In this document: piece after piece, positions 29,529 to 39,321 of the stretch | Layout of the letters: the number at the start of each line of letters is the position of its first letter | How positions within the stretch are numbered: the stretch's first letter is position 1 | Assembly (NCBI RefSeq): GCF_001442805.1 | Contig: NZ_CP011131.1 | Coordinates: forward strand, 1,984,001-2,048,000 | DNA: 64,000 nt | Origin: Lysobacter gummosus | GTDB taxonomy: Bacteria > Pseudomonadota > Gammaproteobacteria > Xanthomonadales > Xanthomonadaceae | Reading direction: 5' to 3' | Made by a program: the position numbers and the translations under genes | Notes under the pieces: model-generated | Told to the model about the DNA's origin: nothing | What the model saw: only the letters and a program-made list of their open reading frames with translations | Database searches by the model: none

Positions 29529-32419
29529 TGAAGAGGGAAACGGGCATGCGTTATCTGATCGGATTGGCGGTTCTGCTGCCGGCATTGCTGGTATCGGCGT
29601 ATGCCGGCGCAGTCGAAGCGGGCAAGTACGAACGAAACAGCAAGGGCGTCGTGGTACATCCGGCGGAAAACGATGCCGCACAGGTCCGGTTGGAAGTCGT
29701 CGCGGACGGGATTATCCGCGTCAGCGCCGACCCGGATGGCGACTTCAAGCGTAGCGCCAGCCTGATGCGGGTTGGAGATGCGCCCGAGCCCGTGCTGTTC
29801 GACGTCGCCGAAAAGGCGGGGCATGTGCGTGTGAGCACGGCGAAGGTCACGGCCGACGTGTCGCTACAAAGCGGCCGTGTGGCGTTCTTCGATGCGGCCG
29901 GCAAGCCGATCCTGTCCGAAGTCGAAGGCGGGCGCACGTTCACGCCGCTGCGGGCTGAGGACCAGTCCTACCTCAGCGTACGCCAACGTTTCCACTCGCC
30001 CGACGACGAAGCCATTTACGGATTCGGCCAGCACCAGCAGGGCTGGATGAACCAGAAGGGTCGCGACGTGGAGCTGTTACAGCACAACGTCGACATGGCG
30101 GTTCCGTATCTGGTTTCCAGCCGTCGTTACGGACTGCTGTGGGACAACAACTCGATCACCCGACTCGGCGATCCGCGCGGACTGCAGCCGTTGCCGAAGT
30201 CGCTGAATCTGTACGACGCCAACGGCGAAGCGGGTGGGTTGACCGCGCGCTATTCGATCAATGGCGTGCAGAAGATCGAGCGTCGGGAATCGGAGATCAA
30301 CTACCAGTACATCAAGGATCTCAAGAAGTGGCCAGCCGAGGCCAGGCTGCCGAAAGCGGAGGAAGGACAAGCACCGCAGCGCTTGCAGGTGACGTGGGAA
30401 GGCGAGATCGAGGCGAAAACCGCAGGCCGCCATACGTTCTCGCTGTTCTCCAGCGAGTACGCCAAGTTGTGGATCGACGGGAAGCTGATTTCCGACAGCT
30501 GGCGCCAGAACTGGAATCCATGGCACCGCGAATTCGCCCTGCACATGCAGCCCGGCCAACGCCATAAATTAAGGATCGAGTGGGACTTGATCGATCCCAG
30601 CTATCTGGCTCTGCTGCACCGCGATCCCTTGCCGACCAGCGAAGCCAAGGATCTGTCGCTGTGGTCCGAAGCAGGGCAGATGATCGACTACTACTTCGTG
30701 GCCGGCGACTCGGCTGACCAGGCGATCGCCGGTTATCGCCAGCTCACCGGCAAGTCGGTGCTGTTGCCGCGATGGGCCTATGGCTTCTGGCAAAGCCGCG
30801 AACGCTACAAGACACAGGCCGAGATGACCGATGCGCTGGATGAATACCGCAAACGCAAGCTGCCGATCGACGCGATCGTAATGGACTGGTCGTACTGGCC
30901 GGAAAACGCCTGGGGCTCGCACGATTTCGATAAGGCGCGTTTTCCTGATCCGCAGGCCATGGTCAAGCACATCCATGACCAGCATGCGCGGATGATGATT
31001 TCGGTGTGGCCCAAGTTCTATCCCAGCACGGCGAATTTCAAGGAACTGGACGCCAAGGGGCATATCTACCGGCGCAACATCGAAGTGAAGGAAAGGGACT
31101 GGATCGGTAAGGGTTATCTTTCCTCGTTCTACGATCCCTATTCGAAGGAGGCGCGCGATATCTATTGGCGCCAGATCGACGAAAAGCTGAATGTGCTGGG
31201 CATCGATGCATGGTGGTTGGATTCGGACGAGCCCGACATGCATTCCAACCTGGACATCGACGAACGCAAGGCGCGCGCCACGCCAACGGCGATCGGTTCC
31301 TCTACCGAGTTCTTCAATTCGTTCCCGCTGGTTCACACCGAGGGCGTCTATCAAGGCGATCGCGCCAAGGATCCCGACCAGCGCGTTTTCATCCTGTCGC
31401 GCAAGGGTTATGCCGGCACCCAGCGCAACGCGGTCGCGGTGTGGAGTGGCGACGTGGCGTCGCGCTGGAGCGATCTGCGTGAACAGGTTTCGGCCGGCGT
31501 GAACCTGTCTCTCTCTGGGCTGGCTAACTGGACCTTCGACATCGGCGGATTCGCGGTGGAGAAGCGCTATGAGACCCAGGATCCTGCGCATCTGGCCGAG
31601 TGGCGCGAACTGAATCTGCGCTGGTTCCAGTTCGGCGCCTTCGCCCCGATCTTCCGGTCGCACGGACAGTTCCCGACCCGCGAAATCTGGAATATTTCGC
31701 CGGAGGGCACGGCGATCTACGACAGCCTCGCCTACTACGACCGCCTGCGTTACACGCTGCTGCCCTACATCTACACGTTGGCAGGCGATACCTGGCATCG
31801 CGACGGAACGATCATGCGTGGGCTGGCAATGGATTTCCCGAACGATCCTAAGGTTCGCGATATCGACGACCAGTACCTGTTCGGTCCTGCGTTCCTGGTC
31901 AATCCGGTGTCGGAGTTCAAGGCGACAAGCCGCAACGTCTATCTGCCTGCGGGAGCTGACTGGTACGACTTCAATACCGGCAAGCGTCACCGTGGCGGAC
32001 AGACCTTGCGAGCCGACGCGCCGCTGGCACGCATGCCATTGTTCGTGCGCGCGGGCTCCATCGTGCCGATCGGTCCGGTGGTGCAATACGTCGACGAGCA
32101 GCCGAACGCGCCGCTGACGCTGGTGGTGTACACCGGCGCCGACGGCAAGTTCTCGCTGTACGAGGACGACGGCAAAGGCTACGGCTACGAGAAGGGCGAG
32201 TTCAGCCGCATCCCGCTGTCGTGGAATGAGCGCACCGGCAAACTGAGCATCGGCGTACGGGAAGGTTCGTACCCGGACATGCAGAAGCAGCGCACGATAC
32301 GCGCGCGTTTCGTCAGCGGCCCACGCGCCGATGCTGGTGAGCTGGAACCCACCGTCGACGCCACCGTGCAATACGACGGCAAGGCGATCACGGTGAGCAA
32401 GGTTGCCGAGCCGAACTGA
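29528..32419 (+). CDS. GH31 alpha-xylosidase with inserted PA14 domain
   Basis: This enzyme removes the non-reducing-end xylose from xyloglucan oligosaccharides. The 963-residue protein has a signal peptide (YLIGLAVLLPALLVSAYAGA), an N-terminal beta domain, a PA14-like insert at about residues 245-370 (WEGEIEAKTAGRHTFSLFSS), the catalytic barrel and distal beta domains. The nucleophile is D565 in WWLDSDEPD. The PA14 insert is the same feature seen in Xyl31A of Cellvibrio japonicus, where it helps bind longer oligosaccharides, so alpha-xylosidase is favoured over alpha-glucosidase. The start overlaps the GH35 stop by one base (TGATG); an ATG six codons later would also keep the signal peptide. 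Confidence 0.92.
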   Translation: MKRETGMRYLIGLAVLLPALLVSAYAGAVEAGKYERNSKGVVVHPAENDAAQVRLEVVADGIIRVSADPDGDFKRSASLMRVGDAPEPVLFDVAEKAGHVRVSTAKVTADVSLQSGRVAFFDAAGKPILSEVEGGRTFTPLRAEDQSYLSVRQRFHSPDDEAIYGFGQHQQGWMNQKGRDVELLQHNVDMAVPYLVSSRRYGLLWDNNSITRLGDPRGLQPLPKSLNLYDANGEAGGLTARYSINGVQKIERRESEINYQYIKDLKKWPAEARLPKAEEGQAPQRLQVTWEGEIEAKTAGRHTFSLFSSEYAKLWIDGKLISDSWRQNWNPWHREFALHMQPGQRHKLRIEWDLIDPSYLALLHRDPLPTSEAKDLSLWSEAGQMIDYYFVAGDSADQAIAGYRQLTGKSVLLPRWAYGFWQSRERYKTQAEMTDALDEYRKRKLPIDAIVMDWSYWPENAWGSHDFDKARFPDPQAMVKHIHDQHARMMISVWPKFYPSTANFKELDAKGHIYRRNIEVKERDWIGKGYLSSFYDPYSKEARDIYWRQIDEKLNVLGIDAWWLDSDEPDMHSNLDIDERKARATPTAIGSSTEFFNSFPLVHTEGVYQGDRAKDPDQRVFILSRKGYAGTQRNAVAVWSGDVASRWSDLREQVSAGVNLSLSGLANWTFDIGGFAVEKRYETQDPAHLAEWRELNLRWFQFGAFAPIFRSHGQFPTREIWNISPEGTAIYDSLAYYDRLRYTLLPYIYTLAGDTWHRDGTIMRGLAMDFPNDPKVRDIDDQYLFGPAFLVNPVSEFKATSRNVYLPAGADWYDFNTGKRHRGGQTLRADAPLARMPLFVRAGSIVPIGPVVQYVDEQPNAPLTLVVYTGADGKFSLYEDDGKGYGYEKGEFSRIPLSWNERTGKLSIGVREGSYPDMQKQRTIRARFVSGPRADAGELEPTVDATVQYDGKAITVSKVAEPN

Positions 32420-32420
32420 C

Positions 32421-34784
32421 ATGAGCATCGACTCGACGCGTCGCGAGTTGTTCAAGGGAGTGGGCGCGGGTATCGCCATCGCGGGTCTGATGCCGTCGTC
32501 CGTCGTGCATGCGGCGGACGGCGCCATCGCCGATGGCGATGCGCTCAAGCTCTGGTACCGACGGCCGGCGACGAGGTGGGTCGAGGCGTTGCCTCTGGGC
32601 AACGGACGTCTCGGCGCGATGGTCTGGGGCGGCATCGAGCATGAACGGCTGCAGCTCAACGAGGACACGTTGTATGCGGGCAGCCCGTACGAAGCCGACA
32701 CTTCCGGCGCGCTGGAGGCATTGCCGGAAGTGCGTCGGCTGATTTTCGCCGGCGAGTACGCGCGCGCGGAAGACTTGGCCAACGCCAAGATGATGGCGCG
32801 GCCGCTCAAGCAGATGCCCTATCAGCCACTCGCCGACGTGGTGCTGGACTTCCGCGATATTCCGGATATCTCCGACTATCGCCGCGAGCTCGATCTGGAT
32901 ACGGCGATTACGCGCTCGCGGTTCAAAACCTGGAAGACTGAGCATACGCGCGAAGCCTTTATTTCACCGGTCGACCAATGCGTCGTGATGCGCTTGTCGA
33001 CCGACCGGCCTGGCAGCATCAATCTGCGGGTGTCGCTGGATAGCGATCAACGCAACGATATGATCGCCGACGACGGCGCTCTGCTGCTGCGCGGACGCAA
33101 TGCCACGCGCCATGGTATCGAGGGCCGGTTGAAGTTCGCGGTGAGGATTCGCGCCATTCCGCGTGGCGGTTCGTTGCGGCTACGTGGAGAACGCATCGAA
33201 ATCGAAGACGCGGACGAGGTGGTGCTGTTGATTACGGCCGCTACCAGCTATCGCCGCTACGACGATATCGGCGGAGATCCAGAATCGATCACGCGCCAGC
33301 AGTTGATCGCCGCACAGCAGCGCGGATTCAAAGAGTTGCGTGCAACGCATGTGGCCGAACACCAGCGTTTGTTCCGTCGCATCTCAATCGACCTGGGCCA
33401 TACCGAGGCCGCCCGATTGCCTACCGACGAACGCGTCGAGCGCTTTGCAGATGGCAACGACCCGGCACTCGCCGCGCTCTACCATCAATACGGCCGCTAT
33501 CTGCTGATCTCCAGTTCGCGCCCCGGTACGCAGCCGGCCAACCTGCAGGGCATCTGGAACGATTTGATGGATCCGCCCTGGGAGAGCAAGTACACCGTCA
33601 ACATCAACACTGAGATGAATTACTGGCCGAGCGAAGCCAACGCATTGCACGAATGCGTCGAACCGCTGGAGCGCATGATGTTCGATCTGGCCGAAACCGG
33701 TGCGCGCACCGCCAAGACGATGTACGGCGCGCCCGGCTGGGTGATGCACCACAACACAGACCTGTGGCGGCAGACGAGCCCGATTGACGGCGCGCAATAC
33801 GGACTGTGGCCGATGGGGGGCGCGTGGTTGCTGCAGCAACTGTGGGACCGCTGGGATTACGGTCGCGACCGCGCGTATCTGGCGAAGATCTATCCCTTGT
33901 TCAAGGGCGCGGCAGAATTCTTCGCGGCGACCTTGACGCGCGATCCCCACACCGGCGAGCGGGTCACCAACCCCTCGATGTCGCCGGAGAACGTGCATCC
34001 GCACGGCGCGTCGCTTTGCGCCGGGCCGGCGTTGGATTCACAGTTGCTGCGCGATCTGTTCGCACAGTGCATCCAGGCCGCCGGCTTGCTGGGGGTGGAC
34101 AGCGGTTTCGCACTACAGTTGAAGCAATTACGTGACCAACTGCCGCCCAACCGCGTAGGCAAAGCAGGCCAGTTGCAGGAGTGGCGCGAAGATTGGGACA
34201 TGCAGGTGCCGGAGATTCACCATCGCCACGTCTCGCATCTTTACGCATTGCATCCGAGCTCGCAGATCAACGTGCGCGATACGCCGAAACTCGCCGCGGC
34301 CGCGAGGCGCTCGCTGGAAATTCGCGGCGACGACGCCACCGGCTGGGGCCTGGGTTGGCGCTTGAATCTATGGGCGCGGCTTGGCGATGGCGAACACGCG
34401 CTGAAGATCCTGCGCATGCTGCTGGGACCGCAGCGGACCTACCCGAACCTGTTCGATGCCCATCCACCATTCCAGATCGACGGTAACTTTGGCGGCACCG
34501 CCGGCATCACCGAAATGCTGCTGCAGAGTTGGGGCGGCTCGATCTTTCTGCTGCCGGCTCTGCCGGAAGCGTGGAAAGCAGGATCCGTGCGTGGTCTTAA
34601 GGTGCGTGGCGCCGCCGGCATCGATCTGTCGTGGAAAGCAGGTCGCCTGACCGAGGCCACGCTCACCAGCGTGCGCGGTGGTCGCTACAACATCGTTCTG
34701 GGAAAGCAGAGTCTGGACGTCGAACTCGAAGCGGGCCAGTCGCGCCGCTTACGCGTTAAAGACGGCAAGCTGGTGGCGGCATGA
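32421..34784 (+). CDS. GH95 alpha-L-fucosidase, Tat-exported
   Basis: GH95 inverting enzymes remove alpha-1,2-linked L-fucose, as found on fucosylated xyloglucan side chains. The 787-residue product opens with a twin-arginine signal (DSTRRELFKGVGAGIAIAG), unlike the Sec signals of its neighbours. Family blocks are clear: LPLGNGRLGAMVWGG, PANLQGIWND, the N394-x-N396 pair in YTVNINTEMNYWPSEAN, the general acid E523 in MSPENVHPHG, and QIDGNFGGTAGITEML. Some GH95 members act on galactose, so activity should be viewed as fucosidase by context. The ATG is one base after the GH31 stop, and the 3' end overlaps xylB by 4 bases. No fucose catabolic genes are seen here. Confidence 0.92.
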   Translation: MSIDSTRRELFKGVGAGIAIAGLMPSSVVHAADGAIADGDALKLWYRRPATRWVEALPLGNGRLGAMVWGGIEHERLQLNEDTLYAGSPYEADTSGALEALPEVRRLIFAGEYARAEDLANAKMMARPLKQMPYQPLADVVLDFRDIPDISDYRRELDLDTAITRSRFKTWKTEHTREAFISPVDQCVVMRLSTDRPGSINLRVSLDSDQRNDMIADDGALLLRGRNATRHGIEGRLKFAVRIRAIPRGGSLRLRGERIEIEDADEVVLLITAATSYRRYDDIGGDPESITRQQLIAAQQRGFKELRATHVAEHQRLFRRISIDLGHTEAARLPTDERVERFADGNDPALAALYHQYGRYLLISSSRPGTQPANLQGIWNDLMDPPWESKYTVNINTEMNYWPSEANALHECVEPLERMMFDLAETGARTAKTMYGAPGWVMHHNTDLWRQTSPIDGAQYGLWPMGGAWLLQQLWDRWDYGRDRAYLAKIYPLFKGAAEFFAATLTRDPHTGERVTNPSMSPENVHPHGASLCAGPALDSQLLRDLFAQCIQAAGLLGVDSGFALQLKQLRDQLPPNRVGKAGQLQEWREDWDMQVPEIHHRHVSHLYALHPSSQINVRDTPKLAAAARRSLEIRGDDATGWGLGWRLNLWARLGDGEHALKILRMLLGPQRTYPNLFDAHPPFQIDGNFGGTAGITEMLLQSWGGSIFLLPALPEAWKAGSVRGLKVRGAAGIDLSWKAGRLTEATLTSVRGGRYNIVLGKQSLDVELEAGQSRRLRVKDGKLVAA

Positions 34785-36274
34785 GCTTGTATGCCGGCAT
34801 CGATGCGGGAACCCAGAGCATCAAGCTGCTCGTCTACGACGCGCAGTCCAGGCAAGTCGTCGCGACGGCGAGCGCGCCGCTCGAACTGATCAGCGGCGCG
34901 GACGGCAGCCGCGAACAACTGGCCTCGTGGTGGATCGACGGCGTACACGCTTGCTTCGCGCAATTGGACGCGTCGATCCGCGCCTCGATCGTCGCCATCG
35001 CCGTCTCCGGGCAACAGCATGGCTTCGTGCCGTTGGGCCGCGAAGGCGAAGTGCTCGCGCCGGTCAAGCTGTGGTGCGATACCAGCAGCGCCCATGAATG
35101 CCAGCAGATCATGCAGGCGGTGGGAGGGGAGCGGCGCTGCATCGAACTGGCTGGCAACCCGATCCTGCCTGGCTACACCGCCTCCAAGCTGCCTTGGACA
35201 CGTCATCACCGGCCCGAGGTCTACCGCGATTTGGCGGTAATCCTGTTACCGCACGACTATCTCAATTTCTACCTCACTGGCGAACGTTTCATGGAAGCCG
35301 GTGATGCCTCCGGGACCGGCTGGCTCGACGTGCGCACGCGCCAGTGGTCACCGGAACTGCTGGCGGCCACCGATCCCGATCGCGATCTGTTGCAATGCCT
35401 GCCGCCGCTGGTCGGACCGGGCACCACCTTCTCGATCGTACCCACTATCGCCGCCGCGCTGGGGCTGTCCCACGCGGTACGCATCGCGGCCGGCGGCGGC
35501 GACAACATGATGGCGGCCATCGGTACCGGCTGCGTGGTGCCGGATCGTTTGTCGATGAGCCTGGGCACTTCCGGAACCTTGTTCGCCTACGCCGATCGTC
35601 CGGTGGTGGATGCGAACGGCAGCTGGGCCGCTTTCTGCTCCTCGTCCGGCGGCTGGCTGCCGTTGATCTGCACGATGAATTGCACGGTCGCCACTGAGAC
35701 CATCGCGCGCTTGTTCGATTTCAGCGTCGGCCAGGGCGAGGCCATGATCGGCGCGACCTCTCCGGGCGCCGCCGGCTTGACCCTGCTGCCTTTCTTTAAC
35801 GGCGAACGCACGCCAAATCTACCCGACGCCCGCGCCTCGATGCTGGGCATGGATCTGCGCAACGTCACGCCGGCCAACTGCTACCGCGCGGCCATGGAAG
35901 GCGCGACCTACACGATGAAGTATGGCTACGACGCATTCGCCGCTGCGGGTCTGGAATTCGACACCATCGTGCTGACCGGCGGCGGCAGTAAGAGCGCTGC
36001 CTGGAAGCAGATGATCGCCGATATCTTCGATCTGCCGGTGGAAGTTCCAAGACAAGCCGAAGGGGCCGCGTTTGGCGCTGCGCTGCAGGCGTTGTGGTCG
36101 CAACTGCGCGAGAACGGGGACGGCACTACCTTGCCGGAATTGGTGGCGCAGCACGCTGCCATCGATCTCTCGCTTTCGATTCGCCCCGACCCGGTGCGCG
36201 TGGACGAATACCAAATGCATTACGCGCGTTTTTTGCGACATCTCGAGGCGGTCCGCGCGCTGGACGCGGCCTAG
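34781..36274 (+). CDS. xylB: Xylulokinase
   Basis: This FGGY-family kinase phosphorylates D-xylulose to xylulose 5-phosphate in the cytoplasm. The 497-residue protein starts with the phosphate-binding YAGIDAGTQSIKLLVYD. It contains VSGQQHGFVPLG (substrate loop), KLWCDTS, LAGNPILPGYTASKLPW, the catalytic Asp in GGGDNMMAAIGTG and the C-terminal FGGY-like LTGGGSKSAAWKQMIADIF. The GQQHG and WCDTS motifs separate xylulokinase from glycerol and gluconate kinases. The ATGA overlap with GH95 and the following xylA tie xylose catabolism translationally to xyloglucan degradation. Confidence 0.94.
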   Translation: MSLYAGIDAGTQSIKLLVYDAQSRQVVATASAPLELISGADGSREQLASWWIDGVHACFAQLDASIRASIVAIAVSGQQHGFVPLGREGEVLAPVKLWCDTSSAHECQQIMQAVGGERRCIELAGNPILPGYTASKLPWTRHHRPEVYRDLAVILLPHDYLNFYLTGERFMEAGDASGTGWLDVRTRQWSPELLAATDPDRDLLQCLPPLVGPGTTFSIVPTIAAALGLSHAVRIAAGGGDNMMAAIGTGCVVPDRLSMSLGTSGTLFAYADRPVVDANGSWAAFCSSSGGWLPLICTMNCTVATETIARLFDFSVGQGEAMIGATSPGAAGLTLLPFFNGERTPNLPDARASMLGMDLRNVTPANCYRAAMEGATYTMKYGYDAFAAAGLEFDTIVLTGGGSKSAAWKQMIADIFDLPVEVPRQAEGAAFGAALQALWSQLRENGDGTTLPELVAQHAAIDLSLSIRPDPVRVDEYQMHYARFLRHLEAVRALDAA

Positions 36275-36309
36275 GCAAGTACCCCGCATAACAGGACGGA
36301 AGACAGACC

Positions 36310-37644
36310 ATGAGCAATCCATATTTCATCGGCGCGCGGGAATACTTTCCGGGTATAGGCAGCATCGCCTTCGAAGGTAAAGACTCGGACAATCCGCTCG
36401 CCTTCAAGGTCTACGACGAAAACAAACGCATCGGCGGCAAGAGCATGCGCGAGCACCTGCGTTTTGCGGTGTGCTACTGGCATACCTTCTGCAACACCGG
36501 CCACGATCCCTTCGGTCCGGGCACGCGCCGCTTTCCCTGGGAAGCCGATACGGCGATGGCGGCTGCAGAGGCCAAGGTCGATGCCGCGTTCGAATTCTTT
36601 ACTAAGCTGGGTGTGCCGTACTGGTGCTTCCATGATATCGATCTGGCGCCCGACGCCGAAGATATCGGCGAGTACGAAAACAACCTCAAACACATGGTCG
36701 CTCTGGCCAAGGCGCGCCAGGATGCCACCGGTGTGAAGCTGCTGTGGGGCACGGCGAACTTGTTCTCGCATCCGCGTTACATGAACGGTGCTTCGACCAA
36801 TCCGGAATTCGCCGTGGTCGCGCGCGCGGCTGTGCAGGTCAAGGCGGCGCTCGACGCCACCGTTGAGTTGGGCGGGGAGCACTACGTGTTCTGGGGCGGC
36901 CGCGAGGGCTACGCCTCACTGGTCAATACCAACATGAAGCGCGAAGTCGAACACTTCGCTCGCTTCCTTGTCATGGCGCGCGACTATGGACGCAGCATCG
37001 GCTTGAAGGGCAATTTCCTGATCGAGCCCAAACCGATGGAGCCAATGAAGCACCAGTACGACTTCGACAGCGCCACGGTCGCCGGCTTTCTGCGTCAGCA
37101 TGGCCTGGAGCACGACTTCAAGCTCAACATCGAAGCCAACCACGCCACCTTGTCCGGGCACACGTTCGAGCACGACCTGCAGGTCGCGTCGGATCAGGGC
37201 CTGCTGGGCAGCATCGATGCCAACCGCGGCAACGCACAGAACGGTTGGGACACCGACCAGTTCCCGACGGATCTGTACGACACCGTCGGCGCCATGCTGG
37301 TGGTGCTGCGCCAGGGCGGTCTGGAAGGCGGTCTGAATTTCGATGCCAAGGTTCGGCGCGAATCGACCGACCTGGAAGATATGTTCATCGCCCACATCGG
37401 CGGCATGGACGCGTTCGCACGCGGTCTGGAAGTGGCGCATGCGCTGCTGACGGATTCGCCATGGGAACAGTGGCGCACTGAGCGTTATTCCAGCTTCGAC
37501 AGCGGCGACGGCCGCGATTTCGAGCAGGGCAGGCTGGCTCTGGACGATCTGCGCGCCATCGCGGCTCAAAACGGCGAACCCAACCGAATCAGCGGCAAGC
37601 AGGAGCGATACGAGAACCTGCTGAATCAATACCTGTTGCGTTGA
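36310..37644 (+). CDS. xylA: Xylose isomerase
   Basis: XylA converts D-xylose to D-xylulose with two divalent metals. The 444-residue length is that of class II enzymes. The catalytic His108 and Asp111 lie in [12 protein letters not shown], and the metal sites are in [35 protein letters not shown] and [19 protein letters not shown]. The ribosome site GGACGGAAG precedes the ATG, 35 bases after xylB. With xylB it would channel xylose released by the GH31 enzyme into the pentose phosphate pathway. Confidence 0.97.
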   Translation: MSNPYFIGAREYFPGIGSIAFEGKDSDNPLAFKVYDENKRIGGKSMREHLRFAVCYWHTFCNTGHDPFGPGTRRFPWEADTAMAAAEAKVDAAFEFFTKLGVPYWCFHDIDLAPDAEDIGEYENNLKHMVALAKARQDATGVKLLWGTANLFSHPRYMNGASTNPEFAVVARAAVQVKAALDATVELGGEHYVFWGGREGYASLVNTNMKREVEHFARFLVMARDYGRSIGLKGNFLIEPKPMEPMKHQYDFDSATVAGFLRQHGLEHDFKLNIEANHATLSGHTFEHDLQVASDQGLLGSIDANRGNAQNGWDTDQFPTDLYDTVGAMLVVLRQGGLEGGLNFDAKVRRESTDLEDMFIAHIGGMDAFARGLEVAHALLTDSPWEQWRTERYSSFDSGDGRDFEQGRLALDDLRAIAAQNGEPNRISGKQERYENLLNQYLLR

Positions 37645-37717
37645 TGCTCGCCGTCGTATCGGCGTCGCCGATCACTCGATCCATACCTGTCCGAGCCGCA
37701 CTCACCCAAGGTATCTC

Positions 37718-39148
37718 ATGAACAGCATTCCTCTCAGCAAGGCGTCCACAGATGGAGGCGAAAACACCCGGCTGATCATCCTGATCAGTTGCGTGGCGAC
37801 CATCGGCGGCTTCCTGTTCGGCTTCGATAGCGGCGTCATCAACGGCACCGTCGACGGACTTAAGCAGGCCTTCCATTCCAGTTCCGCCGGAACCGGTTTC
37901 GAAGTGGCCTCGATGCTGCTCGGCTGCGCCATCGGCGCGTTCTTCGCCGGTCGTCTGGCAGACCGCTGGGGACGCCGCGCGGTACTGATCATCTCGGCGG
38001 TGCTGTTCCTGATCTCGGCTGTGGGCGCCGGCATGGCCAATACGTCGGCGATATTCATCATCGCGCGTGTCTTTGGCGGCTTCGCGGTCGGCGCGGCCAG
38101 CGTGATGTCGCCGGCGTACATCGCGGAAGTGACCCCGGCCCGCTATCGCGGACGCTTGGCGACAGTGCAGCAGATCGCGATCATCGGTGGACTGTTCTGC
38201 GCGTTCCTCAGCAACTACCTGCTGGCCAAGGCCGCGGGCGCTTCCACCGAGGCCTTATGGTTGGGTCATGCGGCTTGGCGCTGGATGTTCTGGATGCAGG
38301 CGATCCCCTCGACAGTCTTCCTGTTGTTGCTGCTGCTGATTCCGGAAAGCCCGCGTTACCTGGTGGTCAAGGATCGCAAGAAAGATGCGTTGAAAGTGTT
38401 GACCCGCCTGTACGGAGCGGCGGAAGCGAAAACCAAGCTCGTCGAGATCGAGGGCTCGTTGTCGGCAGACCATCATCGTCCACGTCTGTCGGATCTGGTC
38501 GACAAGACGACCGGGAAAGTCCGCAAGATCGTCTGGATCGGCATCGGACTTGCCACGTTCCAGCAACTGGTCGGCATCAACGTGGTGTTCTACTACGGCG
38601 CCGTACTGTGGCAGGCGGTTGGCTTCTCCGAAAGCGACGCGCTGCTGATCAACGTGCTGTCCGGCGCGCTCAGCATCGGCGCTTGCCTGGTGACAGTGAT
38701 GCTGATCGATCGGATCGGCCGCAAGCCGTTGCTGTGGATCGGGTCGGCAGGCATGGCGGTGTCGCTGGCGCTTGTTACGTTTGCTTTCGCCAGCGCCGGA
38801 GTGGATGCCGCGGGCAAGCTCGAACTATCCGATTCGATGGGCACGCTGGCGCTGGTGGCCGCCAACATCTACGTGGTGTTCTTCAACATGTCATGGGGCC
38901 CGGTGATGTGGGTGATGCTGGGCGAGATGTTCCCCAATCAGATCCGCGGTTCCAGCCTTGCGGTGGCGGGCGCGGCGCAGTGGACGTCGAATTTCATCAT
39001 CACCGTGACATTCCCGATCCTGCTGGTCAGCATCGGACTGGCCGGCGCCTATGGCATCTATACGGTGGCTGCGATGATCTCGGTGTTCTTCGTGCTGAAG
39101 TACGTATACGAAACCAAGGGCCGGGAGCTGGAACAGATGGAAGGCTGA
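37718..39148 (+). CDS. MFS sugar porter, probable D-xylose/H+ symporter
   Basis: The 476-residue inner-membrane protein has twelve predicted helices and the sugar-porter signatures: GFLFGFDSGVINGT in TM1, GRLADRWGRR between TM2 and TM3, PESPRYLV after TM6, QQLVGINVVFYYG in TM7, LIDRIGRKPLLW between TM8 and TM9, and the terminal YETKGRELEQM. These match XylE/GLUT-type transporters. Position directly after xylAB makes D-xylose the likeliest substrate, although galactose or glucose cannot be excluded. It would move the monosaccharide freed in the periplasm into the cell. Confidence 0.9.
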   Translation: MNSIPLSKASTDGGENTRLIILISCVATIGGFLFGFDSGVINGTVDGLKQAFHSSSAGTGFEVASMLLGCAIGAFFAGRLADRWGRRAVLIISAVLFLISAVGAGMANTSAIFIIARVFGGFAVGAASVMSPAYIAEVTPARYRGRLATVQQIAIIGGLFCAFLSNYLLAKAAGASTEALWLGHAAWRWMFWMQAIPSTVFLLLLLLIPESPRYLVVKDRKKDALKVLTRLYGAAEAKTKLVEIEGSLSADHHRPRLSDLVDKTTGKVRKIVWIGIGLATFQQLVGINVVFYYGAVLWQAVGFSESDALLINVLSGALSIGACLVTVMLIDRIGRKPLLWIGSAGMAVSLALVTFAFASAGVDAAGKLELSDSMGTLALVAANIYVVFFNMSWGPVMWVMLGEMFPNQIRGSSLAVAGAAQWTSNFIITVTFPILLVSIGLAGAYGIYTVAAMISVFFVLKYVYETKGRELEQMEG

Positions 39149-39321
39149 CGGGTTGATGCGGGGTCCCGGTCGTGGTCGCCATGGACGACGGCGTCGAAGG
39201 ATGGAAGTCCAGCCATGCCATGACCCGCGTGCATCCCATCCGCCTGGTTGCGGGCGAGACAGCGCTCGCCGATGCGACGGGACTTCCCGTCATCTTATTC
39301 GTGCTTGATGGAGCCACTGCA

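Noticed and set aside
30569..32809. 746-codon minus-strand frame opposite GH31/GH95
   Set aside because: Shadow of two well-supported glycoside hydrolase genes; no recognisable motif.
39258..39270. LacI-type operator upstream of GH3
   Set aside because: GACAGCGCTCGCC keeps the AGCGCT core but matches only about 10 of 14 positions of the clear operators, and the stretch may be coding if an upstream start is used; too weak to list.
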